A stretch of 64,000 nt of DNA from Bacteroidota bacterium (GCA_023393915.1 JAEXBS010000006.1:178613-242612); one strand, 5' to 3'. Positions 7,178 through 15,046 are shown, counted from the first letter of the stretch. The notes: generated by a model not told the origin, from the sequence alone. Program-made: numbers and translations.

Positions 7178-7396
7178 ATGGAAACGAAAGAACTAAAATT
7201 TAAAACCAATTTAAACTGCTCTAACTGCGTAGCTAAAGTAACAGAAGATTTAAACTCAGCTAGTGGAGTAGAGAAGTGGGAGGTAGATACGGATAATCCG
7301 GATAAAATTCTTTCTGTAGATTCTACTGGAATCTCTAGTGAGGAGGTGATTGAAATTATTGAAAAGAAAGGATTTAAAGCGGAGGAGCTTAACTAA
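7178..7396 (+). CDS. CopZ-like heavy-metal-associated domain protein
   Basis: A 72-residue single HMA domain: KTNLNCSNCVAKVTEDLN holds the CxxC metal-binding pair (Cys13, Cys16) and the rest follows the beta-alpha-beta-beta-alpha-beta fold to EIIEKKGFKAEELN. It is likely a cytoplasmic copper chaperone that hands Cu(I) to the CopA-type ATPase encoded upstream, though it is separated from copA by two unrelated genes. The frame remains open further upstream to 7046 but that part overlaps the end of the transporter gene and is not conserved-looking, so the ATG at 7178 (METKELKFK) is chosen. Confidence 0.88.
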   Translation: METKELKFKTNLNCSNCVAKVTEDLNSASGVEKWEVDTDNPDKILSVDSTGISSEEVIEIIEKKGFKAEELN

Positions 7397-7414
7397 GGTC
7401 TACTTTTAATCTAA

Positions 7415-7452
7415 AAAAAGAAGCTGTTTCATGGTAGAAGCAGCTTCTTTTT
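7415..7452 (+). terminator. Terminator after the CopZ-like gene
   Basis: AAAAAGAAGCTG (7415-7426) pairs with CAGCTTCTTTTT (7441-7452), giving a 12-bp stem whose distal arm supplies the U-tract. The A-run on the other side makes it potentially bidirectional, which would also serve the convergent exoA gene. Confidence 0.85.
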
Positions 7453-7495
7453 GTTCTTCTTTCAAATAGGTAAATAAAACGGCCTATTTTTTATT

Positions 7496-8254
7496 TTAAA
7501 ATTCCACTAAAACCGGAGCGTGGTCCGAGTGAAAAGCTTCATTTAAAATAGCTGCTCTTTGAAGTCGGTCTTTCATTGGGTAAGAAACGAAATTGTAATC
7601 CAATCGCCAGCCTTTGTTTCGTGCTCTGGAGTTTTGCCTATAGGACCACCAGGAATAATTATCCGGCTGATCGTTAAAGTGCCTGAAGGAATCAATTAGC
7701 TCGCATTCGGCTATGAACTTGTCCATCCATTCTCTTTCCATAGGTAAAAATCCCGAGGTGTTTTTAAGCCCTTCCGGATTATGAATATCAATCGCTTTGT
7801 GACAGATATTGAAGTCTCCAGAGATAATTAAGTTCGGAATCGTTTTTCTAAGTTCTTTAATGTACTCTAAGAAATCATGACAGAACTCCATTTTGAAATC
7901 CAATCTCTCGATATTTGAGGCTGAAGGAACATAGACAGAAATCACAGAAAAATCTTCAAAGTCCGCTCTTATAATTCTTCCTTCGTGATCGTACTTTTCA
8001 ATACCACAGCCGTAGATGACTTGTTTGGGTTCTACTTTGCTTGCAATCCCTACTCCGCTGTACCCTTTCTTTTGAGCACTGTGCCAGAAATTATGATAAC
8101 CAGCCGATTCAAATTGCTCGGTGTCGATTTGATCGTTTCCGGCTTTACTCTCTTGAATACAAATAATATCAGGATCGGCCACTTTTAGCCATCCCACGAA
8201 GTCTTTGGTAAAGGCTGCGCGGATCCCGTTCACGTTATAACTAATGAGCTTCAT
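7496..8254 (-). CDS. xthA: Exodeoxyribonuclease III
   Basis: A 252-residue exonuclease III/AP endonuclease of the ExoA type. The exonuclease-endonuclease-phosphatase fold is marked by SYNVNGIRAA (Asn7), DIICIQESKA with the metal-binding Glu35, YSGVGIASK, VYVPSA, LIISGDFNICH with the catalytic Asp and Asn, WRLDYNFVS and the C-terminal SDHAPV with the catalytic His. It repairs abasic sites and trims 3' ends in the cytoplasm. It is monocistronic. The -7 box (TAATTTTA, 8259-8266) ends only four bases before the ATG, so the mRNA is probably leaderless. Confidence 0.96.
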   Translation of the reverse strand: MKLISYNVNGIRAAFTKDFVGWLKVADPDIICIQESKAGNDQIDTEQFESAGYHNFWHSAQKKGYSGVGIASKVEPKQVIYGCGIEKYDHEGRIIRADFEDFSVISVYVPSASNIERLDFKMEFCHDFLEYIKELRKTIPNLIISGDFNICHKAIDIHNPEGLKNTSGFLPMEREWMDKFIAECELIDSFRHFNDQPDNYSWWSYRQNSRARNKGWRLDYNFVSYPMKDRLQRAAILNEAFHSDHAPVLVEF

Positions 8255-8258
8255 GGCG

Positions 8259-8266
8259 TAAAATTA
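8259..8266 (-). promoter_or_regulatory. -7 box of exoA, leaderless arrangement
   Basis: Minus strand TAATTTTA then CGCC then ATG. It is one mismatch from TAnnTTTG and ends four bases from the start codon. Confidence 0.5.
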
Positions 8267-8301
8267 CGAAATAAAAAGGGCCTTTAAAAAGGGAAACAGC
8301 A

Positions 8302-8338
8302 AAAGAAAACGGAGAAGATTGAATCTCAACCTTCTCCG
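8302..8338 (-). terminator. Orphan minus-strand terminator
   Basis: On the minus strand CGGAGAAG-gTTGA-gat-TCAA-tCTTCTCCG forms a 12-bp stem with one mismatch, followed by TTTTCTTTT. It lies upstream of exoA and no minus-strand gene precedes it, so it would end an unannotated transcript. Confidence 0.6.
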
Positions 8339-8654
8339 ACGCAGCCTTTTTAAGGCGAAAGAAAATAAACTATGAAAAAAACTTCCACCTCTTTAAAGGA
8401 CTGCAAACCCAAATATTGGTTTTTTAAATAATTTAAAGTGCAAGAAAAGAAAACGTTTTTGCTACTACTTTTTTTGTCGGTTAATGAATTCTCTTTCTTA
8501 ATACGGAAGGAATTCCCCTTTCTTTTCATCGAACTTTAAAGTCCAAAAATACGTCCAAATACTCTTAATTAATGATAAAATAAAAAGGCAAAAAAGTTAA
8601 ATTCTAGTTAATTAAACTAAGGGTTTTTAACGCCTTTGAGCTGAGCCTTTTTCT

Positions 8655-8662
8655 TACCTTTG
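8655..8662 (+). promoter_or_regulatory. -7 box of the HD-domain gene
   Basis: TACCTTTG matches TAnnTTTG; the ATG follows 30 bases later at 8693. The nearest upstream TTTG (8635-8638) is 16 bases away, shorter than ideal. Confidence 0.6.
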
Positions 8663-8692
8663 CCACTAGAAAGCGTAAACATTTACTATAGG

Positions 8693-9913
8693 ATGCAGAA
8701 TAAACTTAAAATCATCAACGATCCGGTTCATGGATTTATTAAAATCACAACGCCTCTTATATTTGATGTGATCGAGCATCCCTATTTTCAAAGGCTTCGA
8801 AGAATTGGACAAACAGGACTGCTCTCTCTTATTTTTCCAGGAGCTACCCATACGAGGTTCCATCATGCCATTGGGGCTATGCACCTTATGTTTACGGCCT
8901 TAGAAACTCTTAAATTAAAAGGAACTCAAATATCCGCTCAGGAGCAAGAGGCAGCTCTTCTTGCCATCTTAATGCACGACATGGGACACGGACCGTTTTC
9001 CCACGCCTTAGAAAATATGGTAATGGAAGATTTCCATCATGAGAAGCTCTCGCTTCTTTTAATGCAAAAGCTCAATGAAGAGTTTGGGGGTGGGCTTAGT
9101 CTTGCCATTGAGATGTTTCAGGGGAAGTACCCTAGACCGTTTTTTAATGAACTCATCTCATCACAACTGGATGTGGATCGAATGGATTATTTGAAAAGAG
9201 ATAGTTTTTATTCAGGGGTTTCCGAGGGGAGTATTAATACGGAACGAATCCTCTCCATGCTCAATGTTGCTAGCGATGAGCTCGTGATTGATGCGAAAGG
9301 GGTCTATTCCATTGAAAATTATTTGACGGCCCGTATGTTTATGTACTGGCAGGTGTATTACCATAAGACGGCGGCTTTATTAGAGCATCTACTAGTTCGG
9401 ATTTTAGGCCGCGCAAGAGAGCTTACGCTAAGTGGGGTTTCTATCGATGCGCCGATGCACCTAAGTTATTTTTTACATAAACCTAAAGGAGAGAGTGCCA
9501 ATCAGGAAGATATAGAACGTTTTACAAAATTGGATGACAACGATGTGATTCAATCCATAAAGCTTTGGCAAAATCATTCGGATCCCCTCTTAAGTTATTT
9601 CTGTCAGGCGGTCAATGAGAGGAAAATACCTAAGACCTTAATTTCATCGGAGTCCTTTTCAAAAGAGTTTATCGAAGAGAAAAAATCAGAGGCGAAAGCT
9701 GTTTTTGGGCCTGAGGTAGGAGGGAGTCTAGTAGAAGAAATCTCTAGAAGCCTCTTAGCTTATAATAAGGAGGTGCAACCCATCAAACTACTTCGTAAAA
9801 ACCAAGAGACCGTAAAGCTAAGTGAGTACGAAAACCAGATCTTAACTTCTTCAATGACCGAGAAGAACACAAAGTACATTCTTTATTTTCCGCGGGAACT
9901 AAAAGGGAATTAA
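8693..9913 (+). CDS. HD-domain phosphohydrolase (COG1078/SAMHD1-like)
   Basis: A 406-residue HD-superfamily protein. Visible are KIINDPVHGFIKI, the segment ATHTRFHHAIGAMHL, the HD metal motif LMHDMGHGPFSHALE (about residues 96-110), and the downstream SSQLDVDRMDYLKRDSFYSG with the conserved Asp of the dNTPase-like group. Relatives are deoxynucleotide triphosphohydrolases such as SAMHD1, but the physiological substrate of the bacterial COG1078 group is not settled. The frame is open back to a TTG at 8660, but this would lie on the promoter box, so the ATG at 8693 (MQNKLKIIND) is chosen. In many Flavobacteriia this gene directly precedes lpxD; here about 5 kb intervene. Confidence 0.9.
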   Translation: MQNKLKIINDPVHGFIKITTPLIFDVIEHPYFQRLRRIGQTGLLSLIFPGATHTRFHHAIGAMHLMFTALETLKLKGTQISAQEQEAALLAILMHDMGHGPFSHALENMVMEDFHHEKLSLLLMQKLNEEFGGGLSLAIEMFQGKYPRPFFNELISSQLDVDRMDYLKRDSFYSGVSEGSINTERILSMLNVASDELVIDAKGVYSIENYLTARMFMYWQVYYHKTAALLEHLLVRILGRARELTLSGVSIDAPMHLSYFLHKPKGESANQEDIERFTKLDDNDVIQSIKLWQNHSDPLLSYFCQAVNERKIPKTLISSESFSKEFIEEKKSEAKAVFGPEVGGSLVEEISRSLLAYNKEVQPIKLLRKNQETVKLSEYENQILTSSMTEKNTKYILYFPRELKGN

Positions 9914-10230
9914 GTCAATTCTTTGGTTAGGTGAAGTTCGAAGTTTAGAACTTATGAATCAATAGTCCCTTTATTGTTCGAAAATCTGTCCATTATAACT
10001 CATGGATTCTGCTTTTTGGGCCATTTTGTCTATTATAATTGATAAAAACTTGATATTGGATTATTTTGCTGGTTGTGCTAGATGATATTTTATTCCCGAT
10101 TTGTACTTCTAAAATAGGGAAGTTTAGCAAATTGTACTTGTAACAAGGATAGATCTAAGGTCTTTTGGTTTCTACTGAAAAATCTATTCTATAGTGTATT
10201 TATTGCAAGGTGTAAATCTAGTTCCTTGTT
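9914..10230. other. A+T-rich intergenic region
   Basis: No gene visible. A 6-bp inverted repeat (AAGTTC/GAACTT, near 9934-9953) follows the HD gene but has no T-run. Two similar segments, TGTCCATTATAACT and TGTCTATTATAATT, are present; I see nothing else. Confidence 0.5.
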
Positions 10231-10844
10231 TCAATCGGGTAATATAACGTCAGTTTGAGAACGGTTTAACCGCATTTCTCCTTTTTGAATTTCAACTAGT
10301 GTCGATTGATCAACTCCTCTGGTTCGAAAAGCTGCAAATATTTTTATGTTTTTATCGGGATAAGCATCGGAAAGTTTTAAAGCGGCTGCCATTGAGTTTC
10401 GACCTAATGTAAGTACATCGTCAATAATTACTAGGTTTTCTTCTTCAAATGCATGCGATTTTACACCTAAACTATCAATTATTTCTGATAATTTGGTTCT
10501 AGTACTTGCTGCTGGAGCAGAACTTGACTTAGGTATGGCGAATTTTCTAACCAAGCAGTCTATCACTGTATTACCTAGTCCCTTTTTTACAAAAGTTTCG
10601 GCGATTATTTTTGTTGGATAAACAGCTCCTTCAACCAGAGGTGTGCTTCTGGGTACAGGTACTAAGACAGCGTTGTCAAAGTAATTTTGATCGTTAGATT
10701 TCTTTAATATTGTAGCAGCAAGTCGACTGCTAAAATTAATAACACCATTCTTGCATGCTCCACAATGAATTCTCGATTTTTTTGAGCTTCGATTGATTGT
10801 CCCCAGGCATTATATACAAGAATTGTAAGATAATTAAAGGACAT
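10231..10844 (-). pseudogene. ComF-like phosphoribosyltransferase, frameshifted
   Basis: Read on the minus strand from the ATG at 10844 (MSFNYLTILVYNAWG), the frame must shift once at a run of seven A (10777-10783) to enter the main domain. That domain begins SRIHCGACKNGV with a CxxC, continues FDNAVLVPVPRSTPLVEGAV and SSAPAASTRTKL, and contains the PRPP-binding loop LVIIDDVLTLGRNSMAAALK, ending at a TGA at 10231. This is a type I phosphoribosyltransferase resembling ComF and the C-terminal domain of RqlH-type helicases. Without the shift only 336 bases (10231-10566) form an ATG-initiated ORF, lacking the N-terminal third. It directly follows a DprA-like gene in what looks like a two-gene operon. 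An extra A, a -1 ribosomal slip, or a sequencing error would restore it. Confidence 0.7.
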
Positions 10845-11500
10845 AATATTCTTTTGTTGCCAAATAGGGAGTGCTTGCAGTAATGAATTAGCGTTTTCTA
10901 TGTTAATTATTTGAGCTCCATACTTTAACATTTCTTTAGCCCAAGAGATATTATTGTTGATCAAATCCTCATTAATATATAATTCTCGACCTAACTGTAA
11001 TGCCTCCCATCCTTGATGCTTAGTTCCACTTTTCTCACTCGCTTCGATGATCAGCGTGGCATCAGATATTAACGCCATTGTTCTGTTTCGCATTGGAAAA
11101 TTTTTGGGAGTTATAGGATGATTTTCCTGAAACTGTGAAACTAATAAGTGGTTTTTTGCAATCTCAAGTTGAAGGGCTTTGTTTCTTCATGGATAAAATT
11201 CATTTAGTGGAGTGCCGATCACTGCAATAGTTTTCCCGTAGTTATTTATCGCAGCTAAATGAGCAGCTGTATCAACCCCTTCGGCAAGGCCACTTACAAT
11301 ACAGATGTTTAGTTCTATAAGTTTTTTGACAAAAATATTAGTCTGCTCAAGACCCTTTTCAGAAATTTTTCTAGAGCCGACAACCGAGACTCGACGACCC
11401 ACTTCTAGCAATGAAAAGTCACCGTGAAAATAAAAATATTTAGGGCTGTTTTTTTTTCTATAGGGGTTAGCTTACTTAAATATTTTATGACTTTATCCAT
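10845..11500 (-). pseudogene. DprA-like (RqlI/PsyrA-type) protein gene, frameshift plus nonsense codon
   Basis: From the ATG at 11500 the minus strand reads MDKVIKYLSKLTPIEKK, reaches a run of nine A (11449-11457), and needs a one-base shift to continue NSPKYFYFHGDFSLLEVG, then RRVSVVGSRKIS, the Rossmann motif IVSGLAEGVDTAAHLAA and TIAVIGTPLNEFYP. An in-frame TGA (11189-11187) follows, then RNKALQLEIAKNHLLVSQFQ, FPMRNRTMALISDATLIIEA, SGTKHQGWEALQLGRELYI and SWAKEMLKYGAQII. The core is a DprA/Smf nucleotide-binding fold; the FPMRNRTMALISD and HQGWEA stretches are typical of the short accessory DprA homologues paired with phosphoribosyltransferase-domain proteins (RqlI, PsyrA) rather than the housekeeping competence DprA. 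Two lesions indicate a decaying gene. Confidence 0.75.
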
Positions 11501-11710
11501 TGAGATACTAATATACGAATAAATGCAAAAGTAGTATTTATATTATTTATTTGCTCCTATTTCTTTTCTGACATTTTAGCAAGGTTTTTAATCTGATAGC
11601 GACTATTTTAGTTGTTGTTTTTCAGTGAATTGTACATTTTCGACTAGACTTGCACTATTTTTATTTCAAACTAGTATTTTTATAGTATGAAGTTATTAGC
11701 CACTAAAAGT

Positions 11711-11718
11711 TAGTTTTG
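11711..11718 (+). promoter_or_regulatory. -7 box of the zinc-ribbon gene
   Basis: TAGTTTTG matches TAnnTTTG, 25 bases before the ATG at 11744; no clear -33 box. Confidence 0.4.
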
Positions 11719-11743
11719 ACTTTAAACAAAGAATTATTTAATT

Positions 11744-12199
11744 ATGGAAGAAAAAAGCGATCGATTTGTAGATCAAAATTACCGGCTCCAAGATTTTTAT
11801 AAAAAAGTGGAGGTTGAGTGTCCAAAGTGTCAAAAGAAAGCTGTGGCCGAGCGCAGGGACGAGGAGAAATTAGCGATCCTGTCTTGTTCCCATTGTGGGC
11901 ACAGTGAAAAAGCTTCCATGGAAGTGGCTTTTGGAAAAACTACTGGTACGGTACTTATAAGTGCGGATGAGTACTTTAACTGTTCTCTCTGGTATATTTC
12001 TGAATTCAAAAACGAGGTGTTTTGGGCGCTCAATTTGGAGCATCTTAAGTATTTAGAAGACTATATCGGAGCTAAATTAAGAGAACACAAAGATCGAACG
12101 CATTTTACGCTGCTTGAAAAACTACCCAAATTTTATCACGAGAAAAAAAACCGTGAAGCGCTACTAAAGCTTATTTCTAAACTCAAAGACAAAAAGTAG
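11744..12199 (+). CDS. Zinc-ribbon protein of unknown function
   Basis: A 151-residue cytoplasmic protein. The N-terminal half holds a four-cysteine zinc ribbon: ECPKCQKKA (Cys26, Cys29) and LSCSHCGHSE (Cys48, Cys51). The C-terminal half, VFWALNLEHLKYLEDYIGAK followed by LREHKDR, LEKLPKFYHEKKNREALLKL, resembles small Bacteroidota proteins often labelled as TFIIB-type zinc-ribbon or mis-named PriA-like, where a similar 'LEHL..L..YI.AKLRE ... LPK....KNRE..LK.I.KL' pattern occurs. No enzymatic motif is present. It lies alone between the broken DprA-like locus and an unknown secreted protein. Confidence 0.7.
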   Translation: MEEKSDRFVDQNYRLQDFYKKVEVECPKCQKKAVAERRDEEKLAILSCSHCGHSEKASMEVAFGKTTGTVLISADEYFNCSLWYISEFKNEVFWALNLEHLKYLEDYIGAKLREHKDRTHFTLLEKLPKFYHEKKNREALLKLISKLKDKK

Positions 12200-12557
12200 C
12201 TACTCATAAAAGCCCTCGGTACTCTTGGATTGTTAATTTATTATGTATAAATTGCATAGGATTAATTATTGATACAAAAGAAGGGGATTATTTTTTGTTA
12301 TCTTATAAGAAGTGCAAAATCGTTAGAATTCTACTAATATCGGTTAGTGCTTAACGATTTTAAGGTGCGTAGCACGATCATTTGCTTTTATAGTTTTTCT
12401 CTTCTTTGGTTTTTTTTTCTGATCATTGAATTAAAAATAAGGGGGCTCAAATCCCTAATGAAAGCCACTTAGCTAAAAAAAAAGCATCAGACTGAAATTT
12501 TGTAAATCAATAATTTTTTAGAACCGATACTAACTATAGCTATAAAACCCTAACGTC
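12200..12557. other. Intergenic region with a long hairpin
   Basis: No gene visible. It contains a 10-bp inverted repeat with a nested 5-bp inverted repeat (12316-12361) and a small GTGC-gta-GCAC hairpin just after it; otherwise A+T-rich. Confidence 0.6.
12316..12361. repeat. Nested inverted repeat (46 bp)
   Basis: AAAATCGTTA (12316-12325) pairs perfectly with TAACGATTTT (12352-12361). Inside the loop ACTAA-tatcgg-TTAGT is a second inverted repeat. No T-run follows, so it is either a structured RNA element, a protein-binding site or the scar of a small mobile element. Confidence 0.5.
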
Positions 12558-13133
12558 ATGAGAACAAATCTATTTTTTTCAAGCCTTGTTTGTTTGTTTT
12601 TATTCCTCTCTGCGCAAGACCTGGGCGCTCAAGCTCAGAAGTATCCCGACTTTATGAAGTATTATTTCCCGGAAAATACTTCTCAGGATCAAAAGGAGAG
12701 TTTTGTAAGTGAGCTTATTAGTACTGCTGAGGGAGGAGAGGAGCTCATAAAAGAATTGGATGACTATTATAAGCAGTACTTTAATTATGTAGATAATAGG
12801 CAAACGGTCTTTGAATGGAATCAAATATGCAAAAGAAAAGCCCATAAAATCGGAAGTACAATTGCTAGACTGGAGTTTAATTTACAAGAAATTCAAAGAA
12901 GGATGGCGCTTTGTGGATACAACTGCGATGATTATTTCCGCCTTGAGAGCAATCTAAAATCAGAAATAAAAGAATTAGATCACCGCTACCAGCAGGAAAG
13001 TTTATTTGCAACGACTTATTATAATGAACTTCAAAAAATGGATCAGAAGTTAGAAGGTTTTGAAAAGAAAGGAGAAGAGCTGAAAAAAGAGTTGTCTTCC
13101 TATGCGAGCCTTAATTCTGCCCCGGTAAAGTAA
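12558..13133 (+). CDS. Secreted coiled-coil protein, unknown function
   Basis: I do not recognise this 191-residue protein. It has a signal peptide (MRTNLFFSSLVCLFLFLSAQ, cleavage probably before or after DLGAQAQ), then a mostly helical, highly charged body. Residues 90-190 have heptad-like spacing (IARLEFNLQEIQRRM, LESNLKSEIKELDHRYQQES, LQKMDQKLEGFEKKGEELKK), indicating a coiled coil, and a short loop CGYNCDDY with two cysteines that could form a disulfide. It would be periplasmic or surface-exposed. It lies within an accessory stretch between a zinc-ribbon gene and a lipoprotein gene, with no obvious operon partner. Confidence 0.6.
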   Translation: MRTNLFFSSLVCLFLFLSAQDLGAQAQKYPDFMKYYFPENTSQDQKESFVSELISTAEGGEELIKELDDYYKQYFNYVDNRQTVFEWNQICKRKAHKIGSTIARLEFNLQEIQRRMALCGYNCDDYFRLESNLKSEIKELDHRYQQESLFATTYYNELQKMDQKLEGFEKKGEELKKELSSYASLNSAPVK

Positions 13134-13326
13134 GAGAGGTAAACCGTTTTGCTCTTTAGATATAGAAGGGCATTCCGCTTTTGTTTTCATTGCATTATGG
13201 CACCGGACAGATATCCGATTGGCCTTAAGCCTTCTGGTTATAATAGAGAATATTTTTTTAGCCCATCGCGCCTTTGAAAATACTCTTTCGCTGCATAATT
13301 AGTAGTTCTACAGGTCTTTTGACTTC

Positions 13327-13334
13327 TACCTTTG
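13327..13334 (+). promoter_or_regulatory. -7 box of the lipoprotein gene
   Basis: TACCTTTG, a full match to TAnnTTTG, about 62 bases before the ATG at 13397; no -33 box at the expected spacing. Confidence 0.5.
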
Positions 13335-13396
13335 TCTTGTTTAGCGCTCAACAGTTATTGCTTGACTAATCAAATAAATAATAAAAACTAATTACT

Positions 13397-13966
13397 ATGA
13401 ATTTACCAATAAAAAAACTCTTGTTTCTACTTTGTATTGCACTGGCTTTATCGTCTTGTACTACGATTTATTATTCTGAGCCAAACCCTGGAGATGGAGT
13501 GAGTGCTGAGTTCCCTAAGGATTGGTACGGCAATTATACTTTAGGAGATGAAGAGTATGTGCGTATTTTCGATAAAGGGATGGCTTATAGATTTAATAGT
13601 GGAGGTACCATTTATGATTATAATGGGCCCTACGGTAGTGGTACGCCGTATTCTTTGTATAAGGTGGATGGTCAGTATTTAATGGCGGTTAAAGATTTAA
13701 CAGAGGAGGAACTTAGCTCTAAGATTCAGTATCGGATTTATGCGATCCATGTATTAGGTGGTGCACTTACTTTAAGTGAATTTGGAGACGAAGATGGAAA
13801 AACGGCGCACGAGCGAGCAAAAAAGATGAAAAATATGACCTACGAAGGAAACGACACAGGTGATGACCTGCATACTTATCTTTTTACTCCTACGCCCTCG
13901 CAGTTTAAGGAGGTTTTAAATTCAGAAGCCTTTAGAACGGTAAGGACTCTTTATAAAAAGGAGTGA
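13397..13966 (+). CDS. Lipoprotein of unknown function
   Basis: A 189-residue predicted lipoprotein: MNLPIKKLLFLLCIALALSS is followed by the lipobox Cys (LSSC, Cys21) and TTIYYSEPNPGDG. The mature part has no motif I recognise; it is rich in Tyr, Gly and Asp (GGTIYDYNGPYGSGTPYSLY) and contains WYGNYTLGDEEYVRIFDKG, which resembles beta-strand-rich lipocalin-like or immunoglobulin-like Bacteroidota lipoproteins. It would be anchored to the outer membrane. It is monocistronic and faces the same way as the unknown secreted protein upstream and the LuxR-type regulator downstream. Confidence 0.7.
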   Translation: MNLPIKKLLFLLCIALALSSCTTIYYSEPNPGDGVSAEFPKDWYGNYTLGDEEYVRIFDKGMAYRFNSGGTIYDYNGPYGSGTPYSLYKVDGQYLMAVKDLTEEELSSKIQYRIYAIHVLGGALTLSEFGDEDGKTAHERAKKMKNMTYEGNDTGDDLHTYLFTPTPSQFKEVLNSEAFRTVRTLYKKE

Positions 13967-14195
13967 TTGCTAGGTGATTCTATTCTCGATCGGTTTTTTA
14001 TTCATAATAGGGAATTTTAATAGAGGTGCTTTTGTGCTAGTTGACCTTGTGGAAATCAATCTTCAGAATGAATAAAACGAGGAAATAAAATACTATTTTA
14101 ACAAATATTAATAGTTTACTTATTTTTTCTTAAATTTAGCACGTTGATAATTAATCATTTTATTTTTTATCAATAAATTAAAAAACTATCAAATC

Positions 14196-14951
14196 ATGGA
14201 GGAAATCAGAAAACTAGCCGGAATCTGGGGGGAGATTCCTCGTCAGAAGATGCCTCAGGTAGAAATGACAATTAAACAAGTCGTTCGTAAATATCTCAAT
14301 CTCTTCCACTTTGGGGAGTTTTTCTATGTTGTTTTCAACACCCAGACCACGGAAATGGAGTTTATAGATCCTAATATTGAAAAGGTTTTAGGGATTCCGG
14401 TTTCTGACTTCAATTTGACTAGCCTACTAGACCGCATTCATCCGGAGGATCTGCCTTATTTCTTTCACTACGAAAAAAGCGCAGTTCAATTCTTTTCGTC
14501 CTTAGATGAAAAGGATTTTTTTAGGTATAAATTCTCTTACGATTATCGAATTAAATGCGGCAACGACTATTACAAGCGAGTGTTGCAGCAAGTGATCCCG
14601 GTCTATTATTTTCCAACGGGTGGAGCGAGAACCTTAGCGGTATTTACTGATGTTACGCACTTAGGACTCTCGGGAGTACCCAAACTCTCCTTTATTGGCA
14701 TGGAAAGCGCTCCTTCTTATTATAATGTGCATTTAGATGAGGATTTTCAAAAAAGGCGAGAGCTGTTTTCCCAAAGAGAAAAAGAAATTCTTACCCTTGT
14801 TCTCCAAGGGCACACGAGTGAGCATATCGCGGAGCAACTTTGCCGTAGTATTCATACGGTAAGGACCCACCGCAAAAACATTCTTGAGAAATCCGGTTGT
14901 CGAAGCCTTCAGGAGCTCCTTGTGCGCTCGGTAAGAGAAGGATGGATCTAA
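14196..14951 (+). CDS. PAS-LuxR type transcriptional regulator
   Basis: A 251-residue one-component regulator. Residues ~45-165 form a PAS-like sensor (FYVVFNTQTTEMEFIDPNIE, VLGIPVSDFNLTSLLDRIHP with the typical 'HPEDL' helix start, FRYKFSYDYRIKCG), and residues 185-251 form a LuxR/GerE helix-turn-helix: LFSQREKEILTLVLQGHTSE followed by HIAEQLCRSIHTVRTHRKNI and LEKSGCRSLQELLV. There is no receiver domain with a phosphorylatable Asp and no partner kinase nearby, so a ligand or redox cue through the PAS domain is more likely than a two-component signal. Targets cannot be inferred; it precedes the lpxD cluster by 110 bases but that cluster has its own promoter. Confidence 0.85.
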   Translation: MEEIRKLAGIWGEIPRQKMPQVEMTIKQVVRKYLNLFHFGEFFYVVFNTQTTEMEFIDPNIEKVLGIPVSDFNLTSLLDRIHPEDLPYFFHYEKSAVQFFSSLDEKDFFRYKFSYDYRIKCGNDYYKRVLQQVIPVYYFPTGGARTLAVFTDVTHLGLSGVPKLSFIGMESAPSYYNVHLDEDFQKRRELFSQREKEILTLVLQGHTSEHIAEQLCRSIHTVRTHRKNILEKSGCRSLQELLVRSVREGWI

Positions 14952-15046
14952 TAATGAAACAAGAGGCTTAGTTGTGCATTCGTTATTTGTTGCATAGAAA
15001 GTAAACCACCGAGTCAAAAAATAGAGAACAAATGTTCAATAATTTC

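Larger units (their letters stand above)
8255..8692. other. Intergenic region between exoA and the HD gene
   Basis: Contains the exoA -7 box, a strong minus-strand hairpin terminator (8302-8338), and the HD gene -7 box at the right end. A minus-strand TATTTTTG lies at 8544-8551. No protein gene is convincing; a 19-codon plus-strand ORF at 8372-8431 is probably chance. Confidence 0.6.

Noticed and set aside
8372..8431. A 19-codon plus-strand ORF (MKKTSTSLKDCKPKYWFFK)
   Set aside because: ORFs this short are common by chance in A+T-rich gaps; it has no good promoter or terminator on the plus strand.
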